Origin: an uncultured Rhizobiaceae bacterium
Lineage (GTDB): Bacteria > Pseudomonadota > Alphaproteobacteria > Rhizobiales > Rhizobiaceae
NCBI GenBank assembly: GCA_958296345.1
Contig: CATQIJ010000015.1
Coordinates: 36,747-100,746 of the forward strand
DNA length: 64,000 bases
Direction: 5' to 3'
Of the stretch, positions 33,330 through 48,862 are shown in pieces. The position numbers were made by a program, and so were the translations under genes. Below the pieces are notes generated by a model. The model did no database searches and was not told where the DNA came from. It saw only the letters and a list, made by a program, of their open reading frames with translations. Position 1 is the stretch's first letter. Every line of letters begins with the position of its first letter.

Positions 33330-33825
33330 ACAATCTGGACCTTTTCATTTTTTTTGACGACTGAGGGTCACTCCCTTTTCGCCAAACATGTTACGTTCAG
33401 AAACACCGTGCGAGACCGCCGAGGTATTTCCCATGCAAAAAAGATTCGACCGTTCCAAGACTAGCTTGGCGGAGAACCTTAAAATCGGCAGAGGACTGTA
33501 AACAGTCATGCACTTACAACTATAAAATCTATGTCCAAACCTTGTTTGAGTCTGTAGTTTGGTACGAGACGCACCAAATCGAATGCGACTCACATCGATC
33601 TGCTGTGGAAATAATAGGCCTAACTCCCATATGCGTCAACCCCTTTTTATGCGCAGAAGCTAAATTTTGGAGTCAAAACAGGCATTTGCGTTAATCAGTG
33701 ATAAAATTGATTCAATATGACACAGTTCACCAATACCCCCCCCATCAACTCTGGCTAATATGTAACTTAAGAAGGCTCCAGTGCCTAATATTACTCATTT
33801 GTGACTATAATCTTAAGAATCGTCT
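33330..33825. other. 496-base region upstream of rpsL: promoter plus long leader
   Basis: No credible protein gene lies here; an 82-codon frame (33593-33345, minus) has no family features. On the minus strand it holds the promoter at 33639-33611 and then a leader of about 280 bases. Small hairpins lie within it: GACTG/CAGTC around TTTA near 33500, and TTTGGT/ACCAAA near 33560. A C8 run lies at 33736-33743. The leader may regulate the str operon but matches no motif that I can name. Confidence 0.5.
33611..33639 (-). promoter_or_regulatory. strong sigma-70-type promoter of the rpsL-rpsG-fusA-tuf operon
   Basis: Read on the minus strand, TTGACG (33639-33634) and TATTAT (33616-33611) are separated by exactly 17 bases. 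Both hexamers are near consensus, and the element faces rpsL. It separates str-operon transcription from the broken GGDEF/EAL gene upstream. Confidence 0.72.
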
Positions 33826-36210
33826 CTATGACGCTCTAATTATTGGAGGGAGCGATTCACTCTCACTAATGTCTGAATTGAACTCTCTTAATAGGTAAGC
33901 AGCTAATTCCTCTTTCGGCAAAGGCTGTCCAAACAAAAACCCTTGGAAATGCGTACAATGCATTTTTAGAAGAACACGCACTTGATCAAGCGTTTCAATA
34001 CCTTCTGCTGTAACTGTAAGGTTCATTACAGAAGCAAGTCTTGTGATTGCTTCAAGTACATTCTTTGCATTTGGGTCTGTGTCTAATGAAAGTATAAATG
34101 AGCGGTCAATTTTAGTTTATCAAATGGAAACTTTAAGAGATATGAGAGACTTGAATAACCAGTTCCAAAATCATCTAATGATATAGAAACTCCCATTCCC
34201 TTAAGCTCGCGAAGAGAGAACATTACCTCTTCCGTATTTTCCATAAAAAGACCTTCGGCAATCTCAAGTTCTAGCCTGTTGGGAGCTAGCCCTGACTTAC
34301 TTAGTGCATCAACAACTGTATTGATAATATTATTAGATTGGAATTGTTGTGGTGATAAATTGACAGCTACAGTGAGATGTTCTGGCCATGTTACAGCTTC
34401 CAAGCAAGCTTGATGTAACACCCAATCGCCAATTTCTACGATTATTCCCATTGATTCAGCAATTGGGATAAAATCTGATGGAGGAACTGGACCGCGATCT
34501 GGATGTGTCCAGCGCACTAACGCCTCAAAGCTAACTGTTTTTGTTTCCCTAGCAGCAACTAATGGCTGGTAAGATAATGAAAGCTCACCATTTTTAAGTG
34601 CGTTTTTAAGATCAACTTCCAGATTTCGGCGCTCTTTTACGATTTCATCTATATGATGTTCATACAGTCGATAAGTGCCCCTACCTTCAGCTTTTGCTCT
34701 ATACAATGCCAAGTCTGCATTATGGAGTAAGCTATGAGCATCGCTCCCATCACGATTTCGAAGCGTTATGCCAATTGATATGCCAATATCAAGCAAAACA
34801 CCATCAATTCTACATGGCTTTGAGATAGCTTCTAATATAACTTCTGCAAGATTAGAAACAGACTGCACTGTACCAGCAGACTTACACAGTATTGCAAATT
34901 CATCACCACCTAAACGAGCAACAATATCACGGTCATCAACAACCCGTTTTAAAGATTTTGCAACTTCACCAAGTAACTTGTCACCCATTGCGTGGCCATG
35001 TGTATCATTTACGGCTTTAAAGCCATCAAGGTCTAAATAAAAAATTGACCATTGATTATTCTCTTCATGGCTATTTAATAAATCATCCAAAGCTATTGTA
35101 AAGTTAGCTCTGTTTACAAGACCAGTTAAAGCGTCATTGTGTGCGAGATAAGCAGTGCGCTCTTCTGTATGTTTTTTTCCGTAATATCAGACGCTACACC
35201 TCTAAAACCTAAGAATTCATTCTTTTGGTTATAGAGCGGTTTGCCTGCCATACTTACCCATCGACTTCCCTCTTCGCCTGAAGAAGAAATGACTATATCT
35301 CTAAAATTTTTATACTCAATGTAGTTTTTTCGCAGCCCTTCTAGTGAACGCATATTGAGTAATTGATTTTTCTCACTTGACAGTTTTCTTTGGTAATCAC
35401 TGGGAGAGATTGATTGAAATGTAGTTTTCAGAGAGCTTGAGAAACCATAATGCCCTCTCGTTATTTGGCCTGTTGTATCCATTTCCCAAAGCCAGTCACT
35501 GGCATTTTCTGAAAAATCCTTTAACAGCAAGTCAATTGTCTCTGATTGATTACTGAGTTCAAATCCAGTTAGGACATTTGCAGTGAAGGTTTTTGCTATT
35601 GAATACCCAGCTCTCAGTATTGAAACAGCGTAAATAACAAGCATGCCTAGTAAAATGAAGCTGGCGAATGATGGAGACAATAGTAGACCCATCACGCTTC
35701 CAATGGTTAAAAAGGACAACCATACGACCATCGACAAGGGGACTGCATATAGTGACAATACTCCGCCACCCATCATACCGCTCATCACTGCAATGATTAT
35801 GCCCTGCTTACCCTCTGGTATGTTTGGGTATAATAGCACTGGCATTATTGCCCATAAAACACCAGATATGAACGCTGCTTTGATAGCTTGTTTAGGCGCT
35901 CTTAAAGACGCACTTAGCACGGGTCCGCGATTTCTATTTTGATAAGACTGATTTAGCCCAACTGCTGCCAGTAGATATAAAGTTATTGTCCAATAGGGAA
36001 GAAACCAACCTGAAGGCTCTTTGTAAAATGAAAAAAGATAAGCGTTGCGCAAAGTAATTTTGCAACCATCATAAAAGGTGCAGTTTTAAAAATAGATGCC
36101 ATTTGTGCAGCACGAAGTCTGCCTGCCATTTCGGACGTAGGGTCTAAATTATCATATGGATCTAAAACATCAAAGAGGTGTTTCATGTTTGATAATATTA
36201 CGTTTTTCAT
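33826..36210 (-). pseudogene. GGDEF/EAL composite cyclic di-GMP enzyme with three one-base frameshifts
   Basis: Restored, this is a 795-residue membrane protein: about five to six N-terminal transmembrane helices, a PAS domain (ENASDWLWEMDTTGQI), a diguanylate cyclase domain with an intact RLGGDEFAIL site and a phosphodiesterase domain with SFEALVRW and DDFGTGYSSL. Three single-base losses break it: the A6 run at 36031-36036 (restoring LIFFSFYKEPSGWF), the T7 run at 35172-35178 (restoring DITEKKHTEERTAYLAHNDA) and the T4 run at 34110-34113 (restoring FDKLKIDRSFILSL). The restored length is divisible by three. The ATG at 36210 follows a perfect AAGGAGG. It makes and/or degrades cyclic di-GMP if functional; both active-site motifs are canonical. 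It sits between rpoC and rpsL. Confidence 0.85.
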
Positions 36211-36297
36211 GAAATCCTCCTTCTAATTAAATAGTTAGAGGAAAATGATTTACTAAAAGTAACTAAAATAAACTATTAAAGTACAGATTTTAAAAAG

Positions 36298-36326
36298 AAA
36301 AAGGCTACCCGAGGGCAGCCTTTTTC
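36298..36326. terminator. terminator after rpoC
   Basis: AAAAAGGCT pairs with AGCCTTTTT (36298-36306 with 36317-36325), with an additional CC/GG extension toward a small loop. It lies 24 bases past the rpoC stop on the minus strand, and the symmetric A and T ends permit action in both directions. It isolates rpoBC from the GGDEF/EAL gene. Confidence 0.85.
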
Positions 36327-36349
36327 ATTCGTAAATTATTGTGAAGTGC

Positions 36350-40554
<4,205 letters not shown>

Positions 40555-40687
40555 TCATTTCCTTTTTGAGCTTTATGCTCGTTGCGGTTTTGGACTTGTG
40601 CACTTTACCAAAACCAGAATTTCAAATTTTGCGTGATTAACGCAATCGAACTGGAGGCGAAGGGTTCCCTCGCCTCCTTATTGTTCT

Positions 40688-43600
40688 TTATTCCGCAGCT
40701 TCTGCTGCTGTTTCGCTCTCATCTGGAAGAAGCTCGTCGCCATCGTCTTCAGGTTCAGCGTTTGGAACTTTTGTATTCTCAAGCTCAACACTCAAACCAA
40801 GAGAACGCATCTCTTTGATTAGAACGTTGAAACTCTCTGGAATACCAGCTTCAAACGTATCATCACCACGAACGATCGCTTCATACACTTTGGTACGACC
40901 AGCAACGTCATCTGACTTAACAGTAAGCATTTCCTGTAGAGTGTAAGCAGCACCATAAGCTTCAAGTGCCCAAACCTCCATCTCACCAAAGCGCTGACCA
41001 CCAAACTGTGCCTTACCACCAAGCGGCTGCTGGGTAACAAGGGAGTATGGACCGATTGAACGCGCGTGGATTTTATCATCCACAAGGTGGTGAAGTTTGA
41101 GCATGTAGATATAGCCCATAGTCACCATACGGTCGAACTGTTCGCCTGTACGTCCATCATAAACAACAGACTGTCCTGAACTGTGCATACCAGCTTGTTC
41201 AAGCATATCAACGATATCAGGTTCATGCGCACCATCAAAAACTGGCGTTGCAATAGAAACACCACGCCTTACTTGACTTGCAAGACGAACGATTGATTCA
41301 TCGTCGTAGTTTTTAACAGGCTCATTACGCTCGTTATCGCCGTAAACTTCTTCAAGTTCGTTGCGAAGCGGTTTGATATCACCGTTTTCTTTATATACGT
41401 CGATTAGATCACCGATTTTACGACCCATGCCAGCACATGCCCAGCCTAGGTGTGTTTCAAGGATCTGACCTACGTTCATACGTGATGGCACACCAAGAGG
41501 GTTCAACACGATATCAGCGTGTGTTCCATCTTCAAGGAATGGCATGTCTTCAACTGGCATGATGCGAGAAACCACACCTTTGTTGCCGTGACGACCAGCC
41601 ATCTTATCACCAGACTGAAGCTTACGCTTAACAGCTACAAAGACTTTAACCATCTTCATAACGCCAGGCATCAACTCATCACCACGTTGAAGCTTTTCAA
41701 CCTTATCCATAAAGCGTTGCTCTAGAAGATCTTTGCTCTCATCGTACTGGCCTTGGAGTTGCTCAAGTCTAGTTTGAAGCTTGTCGTCAGTTACTGCAAA
41801 CATCCACCACTGTGAGCGAGGATATTCTTCCATCACTTCTGGTGTGATTTTAGTACCCGTCTTGAAGCCTTTAGGACCTGCTGCGCCTTCTTTGCCTTTT
41901 ATCATGTCTGTTAAACGGCTGTAGACGTTACGATCAAGAATTGCTTGTTCGTCATCGCGGTCTTTTGCAAGAGTTTCGATTTCTTCACGTTCGATTGACA
42001 TCGCACGTTCGTCTTTTTCAATACCGTGACGGTTAAAGACGCGAACCTCAACAACTGTACCAAAAGCACCTGGTGACATACGCAATGAAGTATCACGAAC
42101 GTCTGATGCTTTTTCACCAAAGATGGCACGAAGAAGTTTTTCTTCCGGTGTCATCGGGCTTTCGCCTTTTGGTGTGATTTTACCAACTAGAATATCACCA
42201 GGACCTACTTCAGCACCGATATATGTAATACCAGCTTCATCGAGGTTCTTTAGTGCTTCTTCTGAAACGTTTGGAATATCACGTGTGATTTCTTCTGGAC
42301 CAAGCTTTGTATCACGAGCCATGACTTCATACTCTTCAATGTGAATTGAAGTGAAGATGTCATCACGCACGATGCGCTCTGAAAGAAGAATGGAGTCTTC
42401 GTAGTTGTAACCATTCCAAGGCATAAACGCTACAAGCACGTTACGACCAAGAGCCAAGTCACCTAAATCAGTTGAAGGACCATCTGCGATGATGTCGCCT
42501 GCTGAAATACGATCACCAACGGTCACAAGTGGGCGTTGGTTAATACAAGTAGATTGGTTTGAACGTTGATACTTCATCAAACGATAGATATCGACGCCTG
42601 ATTTTGAAGCATCTGTTTCTTCTGTTGCACGAATAACGATACGTGTTGCATCAACCTGATCAACAACGCCCGGGCGTTTTGCTGCAATCGCAGCACCACT
42701 ATCGCGCGCCACAACAGCTTCCATACCTGTACCAACGAAAGGTGCTTCAGCACGTACGAGAGGCACAGCCTGACGCATCATGTTTGAGCCCATCAATGCA
42801 CGGTTCGCATCATCGTTTTCTAGGAATGGAATAAGTGAAGAAGCAACCGATACGAGCTGTTTTGGTGATACATCCATCAGTTCCACGTTTTCACTAGGAA
42901 CCATTGTTACTTCACCTGCAACACGGCAAGTTACAAACTCATTTACGAATTGGTTTTTAACGTCCAATTCAGCATTAGCCTGACCAACATTGTAGCGTGC
43001 TTCTTCCATTGCAGAAAGATAGATCACTTCGTCAGTGACTTTACCTTTAGCCACTTTACGGTACGGGCTTTCGATGAAGCCATACTTGTTGACGCGGGCA
43101 AAAGTTGCCAATGAGTTAATTAGACCAATATTTGGCCCTTCTGGTGTCTCAATTGGACAGATACGACCGTAGTGCGTTGGGTGCACGTCACGAACTTCAA
43201 AGCCTGCGCGTTCACGCGTAAGACCGCCAGGCCCAAGCGCAGAAAGACGACGCTTGTGCGTAATCTCTGAAAGCGGGTTTGTTTGGTCCATAAATTGTGA
43301 CAATTGTGAAGAACCGAAGAATTCACGAACCGCAGCTGCTGCTGGCTTCGCATTAATCAGATCTTGCGGCATAACTGTATCAACTTCGATTGAAGACATA
43401 CGCTCTTTAATAGCGCGCTCCATGCGAAGTAAACCAATGCGGTATTGGTTTTCCATCAATTCACCAACAGAACGAACACGACGGTTACCAAGGTTATCGA
43501 TATCATCAATATCGCCCTTGCCGTCACGAAGATCCACAAGTGTTTTTACAACTTTAAGGATGTCATCTTTACGAAGAACACGAACTGTATCTTCAACTTC

Positions 43601-44863
43601 TTGGTTTAGGCGGATGTTCATTTTCACACGACCAACAGCAGAAAGATCATAACGCTCTGAATCAAAGAACAAAGAGTTAAACATTGCTTCCGCAGTTTCC
43701 ATTGTCGGCGGCTCACCTGGGCGCATTACGCGGTAGATATCAAACAGCGCGTCTTGCTTGCTGTCATTTTTATCTGCTGCAAGCGTGTTGCGGATGTAAG
43801 CACCGATATTAACGTAATCGATGTTTAGAACTTGAACTGATTTGATTTTGTTTTCGTCAAGCATTTCGATGACTTTTTCATCGATCTCATCACCAGCTTC
43901 CATATAGATTTCGCCAGTTTTCATATTGACGATATCTTCAGCAACAAACCTGCCATAAAGCTGCTCATTGGTGATGCGAAGATTTTTAACGCCCTTCTCT
44001 GCTAACTGCTTGATGGTACGAGCAGTCATTTTTTTGCCAATTTCAAGAACAACTTCGCCGCTGTCTGCATCAATCAGATCTGCTTCAGCTTTACTACCCT
44101 TCATGCTTTCGCCATCGAAAGGAATTTTCCAGCCTTCACCATCGCGAGTAACTTTTGAGAATGTATAGAATGTCTCAAGAATTTCTTCTGGTGTTAGGCC
44201 AAGCGCCATAAGCAATGTTGTTGCTGGTAATTTACGACGACGGTCAATGCGTGAGAACACAATGTCTTTTGAATCAAACTCAACGTCTAACCATGAACCA
44301 CGATAAGGAATAACACGCGCAGCAAACAAAAGCTTGCCTGATGAGTGTGATTTACCTTTATCATGATCAAAGAACACGCCCGGTGAACGGTGCATCTGAG
44401 AAACGATTACGCGCTCAGTACCATTCACGACGAAAGTACCATTACCCGTCATCAAAGGCATATCGCCCATGTAGACGTCTTGTTCTTTGATGTCTTTTAC
44501 TGACTTTGCACCTGTATCTTCGTCGATATCAAATACGATCAAGCGAAGTGTAACTTTAAGTGGCGCAGAATATGTCATGTCACGTTGGCGACATTCTTCC
44601 ACATCGTATTTAGGAGCGTCGAATTCGTAACGAACGAATTCAAGCATTGAAGCGCCAGAAAAATCAGTAATTGGGAAAACCGAATTAAAAACCGACTGAA
44701 GACCTTCATCTCCACGTCCGCCTTCTGGTTCATCAACCATAAGGAAAGCATCATAAGATTGCTTTTGAACCTCATTCAGATTTGGCATTTCCGCCACTTC
44801 TGCAATGTTACCGTAAAATTTTCTTACGCGTTTGCGACCATTAAAAACATGGTTTTGAGCCAT
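40688..44863 (-). CDS. rpoB: DNA-directed RNA polymerase subunit beta
   Basis: The 1391-residue product starts at 44863 ([20 protein letters not shown]), after GAAGGTG; the open frame to 44959 only adds leader codons. Landmarks are the rifampicin-pocket segment [20 protein letters not shown] with [20 protein letters not shown], the [20 protein letters not shown] region and the C-terminal [20 protein letters not shown]. It carries wild-type-like residues at the main rifampicin cluster. Complete; the tail is acidic. Confidence 0.98.
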   Translation of the reverse strand: MAQNHVFNGRKRVRKFYGNIAEVAEMPNLNEVQKQSYDAFLMVDEPEGGRGDEGLQSVFNSVFPITDFSGASMLEFVRYEFDAPKYDVEECRQRDMTYSAPLKVTLRLIVFDIDEDTGAKSVKDIKEQDVYMGDMPLMTGNGTFVVNGTERVIVSQMHRSPGVFFDHDKGKSHSSGKLLFAARVIPYRGSWLDVEFDSKDIVFSRIDRRRKLPATTLLMALGLTPEEILETFYTFSKVTRDGEGWKIPFDGESMKGSKAEADLIDADSGEVVLEIGKKMTARTIKQLAEKGVKNLRITNEQLYGRFVAEDIVNMKTGEIYMEAGDEIDEKVIEMLDENKIKSVQVLNIDYVNIGAYIRNTLAADKNDSKQDALFDIYRVMRPGEPPTMETAEAMFNSLFFDSERYDLSAVGRVKMNIRLNQEVEDTVRVLRKDDILKVVKTLVDLRDGKGDIDDIDNLGNRRVRSVGELMENQYRIGLLRMERAIKERMSSIEVDTVMPQDLINAKPAAAAVREFFGSSQLSQFMDQTNPLSEITHKRRLSALGPGGLTRERAGFEVRDVHPTHYGRICPIETPEGPNIGLINSLATFARVNKYGFIESPYRKVAKGKVTDEVIYLSAMEEARYNVGQANAELDVKNQFVNEFVTCRVAGEVTMVPSENVELMDVSPKQLVSVASSLIPFLENDDANRALMGSNMMRQAVPLVRAEAPFVGTGMEAVVARDSGAAIAAKRPGVVDQVDATRIVIRATEETDASKSGVDIYRLMKYQRSNQSTCINQRPLVTVGDRISAGDIIADGPSTDLGDLALGRNVLVAFMPWNGYNYEDSILLSERIVRDDIFTSIHIEEYEVMARDTKLGPEEITRDIPNVSEEALKNLDEAGITYIGAEVGPGDILVGKITPKGESPMTPEEKLLRAIFGEKASDVRDTSLRMSPGAFGTVVEVRVFNRHGIEKDERAMSIEREEIETLAKDRDDEQAILDRNVYSRLTDMIKGKEGAAGPKGFKTGTKITPEVMEEYPRSQWWMFAVTDDKLQTRLEQLQGQYDESKDLLEQRFMDKVEKLQRGDELMPGVMKMVKVFVAVKRKLQSGDKMAGRHGNKGVVSRIMPVEDMPFLEDGTHADIVLNPLGVPSRMNVGQILETHLGWACAGMGRKIGDLIDVYKENGDIKPLRNELEEVYGDNERNEPVKNYDDESIVRLASQVRRGVSIATPVFDGAHEPDIVDMLEQAGMHSSGQSVVYDGRTGEQFDRMVTMGYIYMLKLHHLVDDKIHARSIGPYSLVTQQPLGGKAQFGGQRFGEMEVWALEAYGAAYTLQEMLTVKSDDVAGRTKVYEAIVRGDDTFEAGIPESFNVLIKEMRSLGLSVELENTKVPNAEPEDDGDELLPDESETAAEAAE

Positions 44864-45169
44864 TGTGACACCTTCGTATGTTGTGCAGCAGCATTTCGCT
44901 AGACCTGTCTCCAGAAAACCTATGCGTGCTCTGCAAAGCATGCGGCACTCGGTTCTCAAGACACGTGTCTAACGTAAGACTGTCATTACGTCTTGAACTG
45001 CGGGCAAACAGCTCTTTAAAGCCCTACTCATTTTACTCTGGAATGCACAAGACCCATGCTGCCGGTCTAGTTGCACAGAATGCTCCGGACGAATCCGGAG
45101 CCGGTTTTCTTATTACTGCTTGTTTTTGTCAGAAAAGTCGAACAACTTTTCCAGAACAAGCAGCCTGTA
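44864..45169. other. 306-base rplL-rpoB intergenic region
   Basis: No protein gene is supported. It contains a perfect 8-bp hairpin (45082-45101) and a second potential stem around GACGTAATGACAGTCTTACG (minus strand, near 44970-44990). In other bacteria this gap carries an attenuator and an RNase III site that set the L7/L12 to beta ratio; the same role is inferred, not shown. Confidence 0.5.
45082..45101 (-). promoter_or_regulatory. hairpin in the rplL-rpoB gap (candidate attenuator/processing site)
   Basis: GCTCCGGA (45082-45089) and TCCGGAGC (45094-45101) form a perfect 8-bp stem with a tetraloop, about 68 bases past the rplL stop. There is no U-tract on the minus strand, so it is not a simple terminator. 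Confidence 0.5.
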
Positions 45170-45538
45170 TTACTTAAGCTCGACTTTAGCACCTGCTTCT
45201 TCAAGCTTCTTCTGAATTTCTTCAGCTTCTGCTTTTGCACAGCCTTCTTTAACTGCTTTTGGTGCGCCTTCAACAAGGTCTTTAGCTTCTTTCAAGCCAA
45301 GGCCAGTGATGCCGCGTACTTCTTTAATGACGTTAATTTTTGATGCGCCAGCTTCCATAAGCATTACATCAAATTCGTCTTTTTCAGCAGCAGCTTCAGC
45401 AGGTGCAGCAGCTGCTGCAGCAGCTACAGGTGCAGCAGCAGAAACGCCCCATTTTTCTTCAAGCATTGTTGAAAGCTCAGCAGCTTCCAAAACTGATAGT
45501 GCAGATAGATCATCTACGAGTTTAGCTAGATCAGCCAT
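45170..45538 (-). CDS. rplL: 50S ribosomal protein L7/L12
   Basis: A 122-residue stalk protein: N-terminal dimerisation part ([20 protein letters not shown]), an Ala-rich hinge (about residues 35-52) and the factor-binding C-terminal domain ([40 protein letters not shown]). Complete and 72 bases after rplJ. Confidence 0.97.
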   Translation of the reverse strand: MADLAKLVDDLSALSVLEAAELSTMLEEKWGVSAAAPVAAAAAAAPAEAAAEKDEFDVMLMEAGASKINVIKEVRGITGLGLKEAKDLVEGAPKAVKEGCAKAEAEEIQKKLEEAGAKVELK

Positions 45539-45610
45539 GTTATTATTCCTTAGTTAAGTTCAATTTCAATTTTAGTTCAAACTTTGAGAAGTCCGCGAGA
45601 AACATTCGCC

Positions 45611-46129
45611 TCAAGCAGCTTCACCCTTTGCAGCATAAGCCCCGACAACACGTGCAACCTGACTGGCTGGCGCATTGATAACTCGTACGATTTTAGTTGC
45701 TGGTGCTTGTACAAAACCAACAATTTTACCGCGAAGTTCATCCAGTGACGGTAGGCTCGCGAGAGCTTTAACGCCGTTTGGATCGAGGTTTGTAGCACCC
45801 ATTGCACCACCAAGAACAACGAGCTTTTCGTTGGTCTTAGCAAATTCAACAGCTACTTTTGGAGCAGATACAGGATCTTCAGAGTAACAAACCAAAGTTT
45901 GTCCTTTGAATAAATCACTAATATGATCTGAATCCGTGCCTTCAAGAGCTAACTTTACAAGACGGTTTTTCGCGACTTTTACGGCGCCACCTGCAGCAGT
46001 CATTTGAATGCGTAATGCACTCATATCAGCAACAGTTAGCCCGGCATAGTGTGCAACAACCACAGCACCTGCATCAGCAAGTTCTGATTTCATGGATGTT
46101 ACAAACTCACGTTTTTCCGTTCTTTCCAC
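45611..46129 (-). CDS. rplJ: 50S ribosomal protein L10
   Basis: A 172-residue L10 protein, base of the L7/L12 stalk. It shows [40 protein letters not shown] and [20 protein letters not shown]. The C-terminal helix that holds L7/L12 dimers follows. L10 with L7/L12 commonly represses its own mRNA by binding the leader upstream. Confidence 0.97.
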   Translation of the reverse strand: MERTEKREFVTSMKSELADAGAVVVAHYAGLTVADMSALRIQMTAAGGAVKVAKNRLVKLALEGTDSDHISDLFKGQTLVCYSEDPVSAPKVAVEFAKTNEKLVVLGGAMGATNLDPNGVKALASLPSLDELRGKIVGFVQAPATKIVRVINAPASQVARVVGAYAAKGEAA

Positions 46130-46504
46130 AGTTTCTCTCCATTTAGAAAATTTGATATCGAAACATCAAACCTTCCGTTTGCCTTTGCTATCAACACTCT
46201 TTGACCCATATAAACAGACCAGATTGCATCAATAACGCTCTAGGTCCTGCCCCAGGTCGAAAGAGAGTGTCTCTTTCAACAAGGCTGTACGAGTTTGAAC
46301 CGAAATGAATGAACCTTAATTCAATAATTTCGCTCTAACTCCTATCTAATGCAGGCGTCTCATTTTGCTAAATCTTGCGCGTAAACACGTGCGATTTAGC
46401 TGAGAGATTAAGGCTATTAGGCCACCGGCAATCTCGGACAGGTGTTTAATTGGTTCCCCAATCAAACGAACTGATGTGAGCAAGCCCACACCAGAATTCT
46501 TTTA
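46130..46504 (-). promoter_or_regulatory. 375-base structured rplA-rplJ leader (candidate L10 autoregulatory leader)
   Basis: No gene lies in this gap. On the minus strand it can form ATTGG/CCAAT closing a GGAA tetraloop near 46449-46464, and a longer interrupted hairpin at 46369-46398 with arms TAAATC/GATTTA plus inner CGT/ACG pairs. The purine-rich GACCTGGGGCAGGACC stretch lies near 46241-46262. Position and size fit the ribosomal protein L10 leader known from other bacteria. I cannot verify its consensus by eye. Confidence 0.45.
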
Positions 46505-47197
46505 TTAATCAGCAATTACAGTTGAAGGATCAAGCTTGATCCCCGGACCCATAGTTGATGAAATAGCCACGCGCTGAACGAAAGTACCTTTAGCGCCAGC
46601 TGGCTTTGCTTTTTGTACTGCATCAGCGAATGAACGAATGTTTTCTTCGATCTTGGCTGCATCAAACGATGCTTTACCAACACCTGCGTGTACGATACCT
46701 GATTTCTCAGCGCGAAAATCTACAGCACCACCTTTAGCAGCTTTAACCGCAGCAGTGATATCCATAGTTACCGTACCCGTACGTGGATTTGGCATTAGGT
46801 TACGAGGACCAAGCACTTTACCAAGACGCCCAACAACACCCATCATATCAGGCGTTGCAATACAACGATCAAAATCGATTGTTCCGCCTTGAACGATTTC
46901 CATCAGGTCATCAGCACCCACGACATCAGCGCCAGCAGCTTTTGCTTCTTCTGCTTTATCGTCTTTAGCAAATACAGCAACACGTACTGTACGGCCCGTA
47001 CCGTTTGGTAGATTAACAACGCCGCGAACCATTTGGTCAGCGTGGCGAGGGTCAACACCTAAATTCATTGAAACTTCAATTGTTTCATCAAACTTAGCGC
47101 CAGCTCTTTCTTTAATCATCGCAATAGCTTCAGTTAAACCGTAAAGATGTTTGCGATCAATGCCTTCAGCGGCACTTTTATAACGTTTTCCAGACAT
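46505..47197 (-). CDS. rplA: 50S ribosomal protein L1
   Basis: A 230-residue L1 protein, the mobile E-site stalk and often the repressor of the rplKA mRNA. It shows [40 protein letters not shown] and [17 protein letters not shown]. Two bases separate it from rplK. Confidence 0.97.
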   Translation of the reverse strand: MSGKRYKSAAEGIDRKHLYGLTEAIAMIKERAGAKFDETIEVSMNLGVDPRHADQMVRGVVNLPNGTGRTVRVAVFAKDDKAEEAKAAGADVVGADDLMEIVQGGTIDFDRCIATPDMMGVVGRLGKVLGPRNLMPNPRTGTVTMDITAAVKAAKGGAVDFRAEKSGIVHAGVGKASFDAAKIEENIRSFADAVQKAKPAGAKGTFVQRVAISSTMGPGIKLDPSTVIAD

Positions 47198-47199
47198 GA

Positions 47200-47628
47200 T
47201 TAACCCTCTACCTCGATACCCATTGAACGAGCAGAACCCGCAACAATAAGCATTGCTGCTTCAATATCATTTGCGTTCAAATCAACCATTTTCTTTTCAG
47301 CAATTTCTTTGACTTGAGCACTACTAAGTTTACCAGCAACTACACGACCAGGCTCTTTAGAACCAGAAGTCAGGTTCAATGCTTTCTTGATAAAGAAAGA
47401 CATTGGCGGTTGCTTCATTTTGAAGGTAAATGATTTATCAGCGTAGATTGTAATCTCTACAGGGATTGGAGAACCTTTTTCCATTTCCTGTGTCTTAGCG
47501 TTAAACGCCTTACAAAATTCCATGATGTTCAGACCACGTTGACCTAGCGCCGGACCGATTGGCGGCGAAGGAGAAGCGTTGCCTGCTGGCACTTGAAGTT
47601 TCAAGTAACCATCAATTTTCTTGGCCAT
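47200..47628 (-). CDS. rplK: 50S ribosomal protein L11
   Basis: A 142-residue L11 protein binding the GTPase-centre rRNA. It shows [40 protein letters not shown] and the C-terminal [15 protein letters not shown] perfect hairpin AGCTGG/CCAGCT (47646-47661) lies just upstream in the nusG-rplK gap. Confidence 0.97.
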   Translation of the reverse strand: MAKKIDGYLKLQVPAGNASPSPPIGPALGQRGLNIMEFCKAFNAKTQEMEKGSPIPVEITIYADKSFTFKMKQPPMSFFIKKALNLTSGSKEPGRVVAGKLSSAQVKEIAEKKMVDLNANDIEAAMLIVAGSARSMGIEVEG

Positions 47629-47745
47629 GTTTCTATTCCTTTGTTAGCTGGAGAACCAGCTGGTTTAGGTTTCGTGGTACGGTTTCAGCTAATCGGCCAG
47701 ATTAACCTCCCCTCCCACGAGTTAAATAAGCATTTTGAACAACTC

Positions 47746-48276
47746 TTAAGTCTTTTCAACCTGCCCATATTCGAGATCGACCGGAGTTGCCCGACCGAAA
47801 ATTGATACTTCCACCTTAAGACGCGCACGCTCTTCATCAACCTCTTGCACGATGCCGTTGAATGAAGCGAACGGACCATCTGATACGCGAATGCTTTCGC
47901 CAATATCAAACATGATGGATGGCTTAGGACGATCAACGCCTTCCTGAACCTGATTTAGAATTTGATTAGCTTCACGCTCACTAATTGGCTTAGGCTTATT
48001 ATCAGCACCCAAGAAGCCAGTTACTTTCGGCGTATCTTTAATGAGGTGGAAAGCTGCGTCTGTCATATCCATTTTAACAAGCACATAACCTGGAAAGAAC
48101 TTTCGCTCACTATCAACTTTGCGACCGCGACGCACCTCAACAACCTTTTCTACAGGCACCATTACAGCCTCAAAGAGATGCTCAAGTCCTTTTTGACGAA
48201 CTTTCTCTTCGATTGCTTCTGCGACTTTCTTCTCAAAATTTGAGTAAGCCTGAACTATGTACCAACGATGCGCCAT
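47746..48276 (-). CDS. nusG: Transcription termination/antitermination protein NusG
   Basis: A 176-residue NusG: NGN domain (MAHRWYIVQAYSNFEKKVAE, then RKFFPGYVLVKMDMTDAAFH and TPKVTGFLG) and C-terminal KOW domain (GESIRVSDGPFASFNGIVQE). It couples RNA polymerase to Rho or to ribosomal S10. Complete, between secE and rplK. Confidence 0.97.
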   Translation of the reverse strand: MAHRWYIVQAYSNFEKKVAEAIEEKVRQKGLEHLFEAVMVPVEKVVEVRRGRKVDSERKFFPGYVLVKMDMTDAAFHLIKDTPKVTGFLGADNKPKPISEREANQILNQVQEGVDRPKPSIMFDIGESIRVSDGPFASFNGIVQEVDEERARLKVEVSIFGRATPVDLEYGQVEKT

Positions 48277-48320
48277 GCCTGTAGTTTTCCTCGTAGAACC
48301 TTTTTCGTATCCGCTATCTT

Positions 48321-48518
48321 TTAACCCAAGCTGAGCAATGACGTAACAGCAAAGCTAAGCCCTTGATCCAGAATGAAGAAAAACAACCCTGCAAGAATAA
48401 CCATAATAAAAACCATGATCGCACTTGTTATTGTTTCACGGCGTGTAGGCCATGTAACTTTTGCTACTTCCGTGCGCACTTGCTGCAAGAAAGTGAATGG
48501 ATTTGTCTTGGCTGCCAT
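48321..48518 (-). CDS. secE: Protein translocase subunit SecE
   Basis: A 65-residue single-span SecE (FLQQVRTEVAKVTWPTRRET followed by one hydrophobic helix IMVFIMVILAGLFFFILDQG). The EVAKVTWPTRRE amphipathic segment is the family signature. It is the first gene of the minus-strand cluster. Confidence 0.95.
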   Translation of the reverse strand: MAAKTNPFTFLQQVRTEVAKVTWPTRRETITSAIMVFIMVILAGLFFFILDQGLSFAVTSLLSLG

Positions 48519-48862
48519 CAGTTTGGTCCTGACTCGCTGTCTAAATTAACATCAACTCTAGTTTAAGACCGGAACCTACAAACCATACAACCGTTTGTAA
48601 ATACACAGAAAATCGTGCGCAAGACGGTATTTACCACATTGCACACGCTTTCTTTCGGTAAGAAGTATCTAACGCCTTGGTTTACAAAGCGCAAGGGGGT
48701 GTTTGGAGAATCTTTTTATTAAGAATGTCTCCTTCATTTTTTTACCCATCCCATCAAACAATACTTATGAGCAGAATGGACAATAGCCCTGAACTTCCTA
48801 TCCGCGCATCTCGTAAGCCGTGAAGCAAATGATCCGTACACTAAAGAAAGAATAAACTGTCA
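48519..48862. other. 344-base gap upstream of secE
   Basis: It contains the candidate secE promoter (48667-48695) and no tRNA or protein gene that I can support. In many Hyphomicrobiales a second tuf copy and a tRNA-Trp gene precede secE; neither is present here. Confidence 0.55.
48667..48695 (-). promoter_or_regulatory. candidate promoter of secE-nusG-rplKAJL-rpoBC
   Basis: On the minus strand TTGCGC (48695-48690) and TAGATA (48672-48667) are 17 bases apart, with a run of C before the first hexamer. This resembles alphaproteobacterial housekeeping promoters (CTTG, spacer, TAGAT type). It lies about 150 bases upstream of secE. Confidence 0.4.

Noticed and set aside
33345..33593. 82-codon minus-strand frame upstream of rpsL
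   Set aside because: It lies in the proposed rpsL leader, has no family features and an implausible basic/aromatic composition.
44864..44959. Upstream extension of rpoB
   Set aside because: The 32 added residues are Cys-rich and lack conservation; the ATG at 44863 has a better ribosome binding site and matches the family N-terminus.
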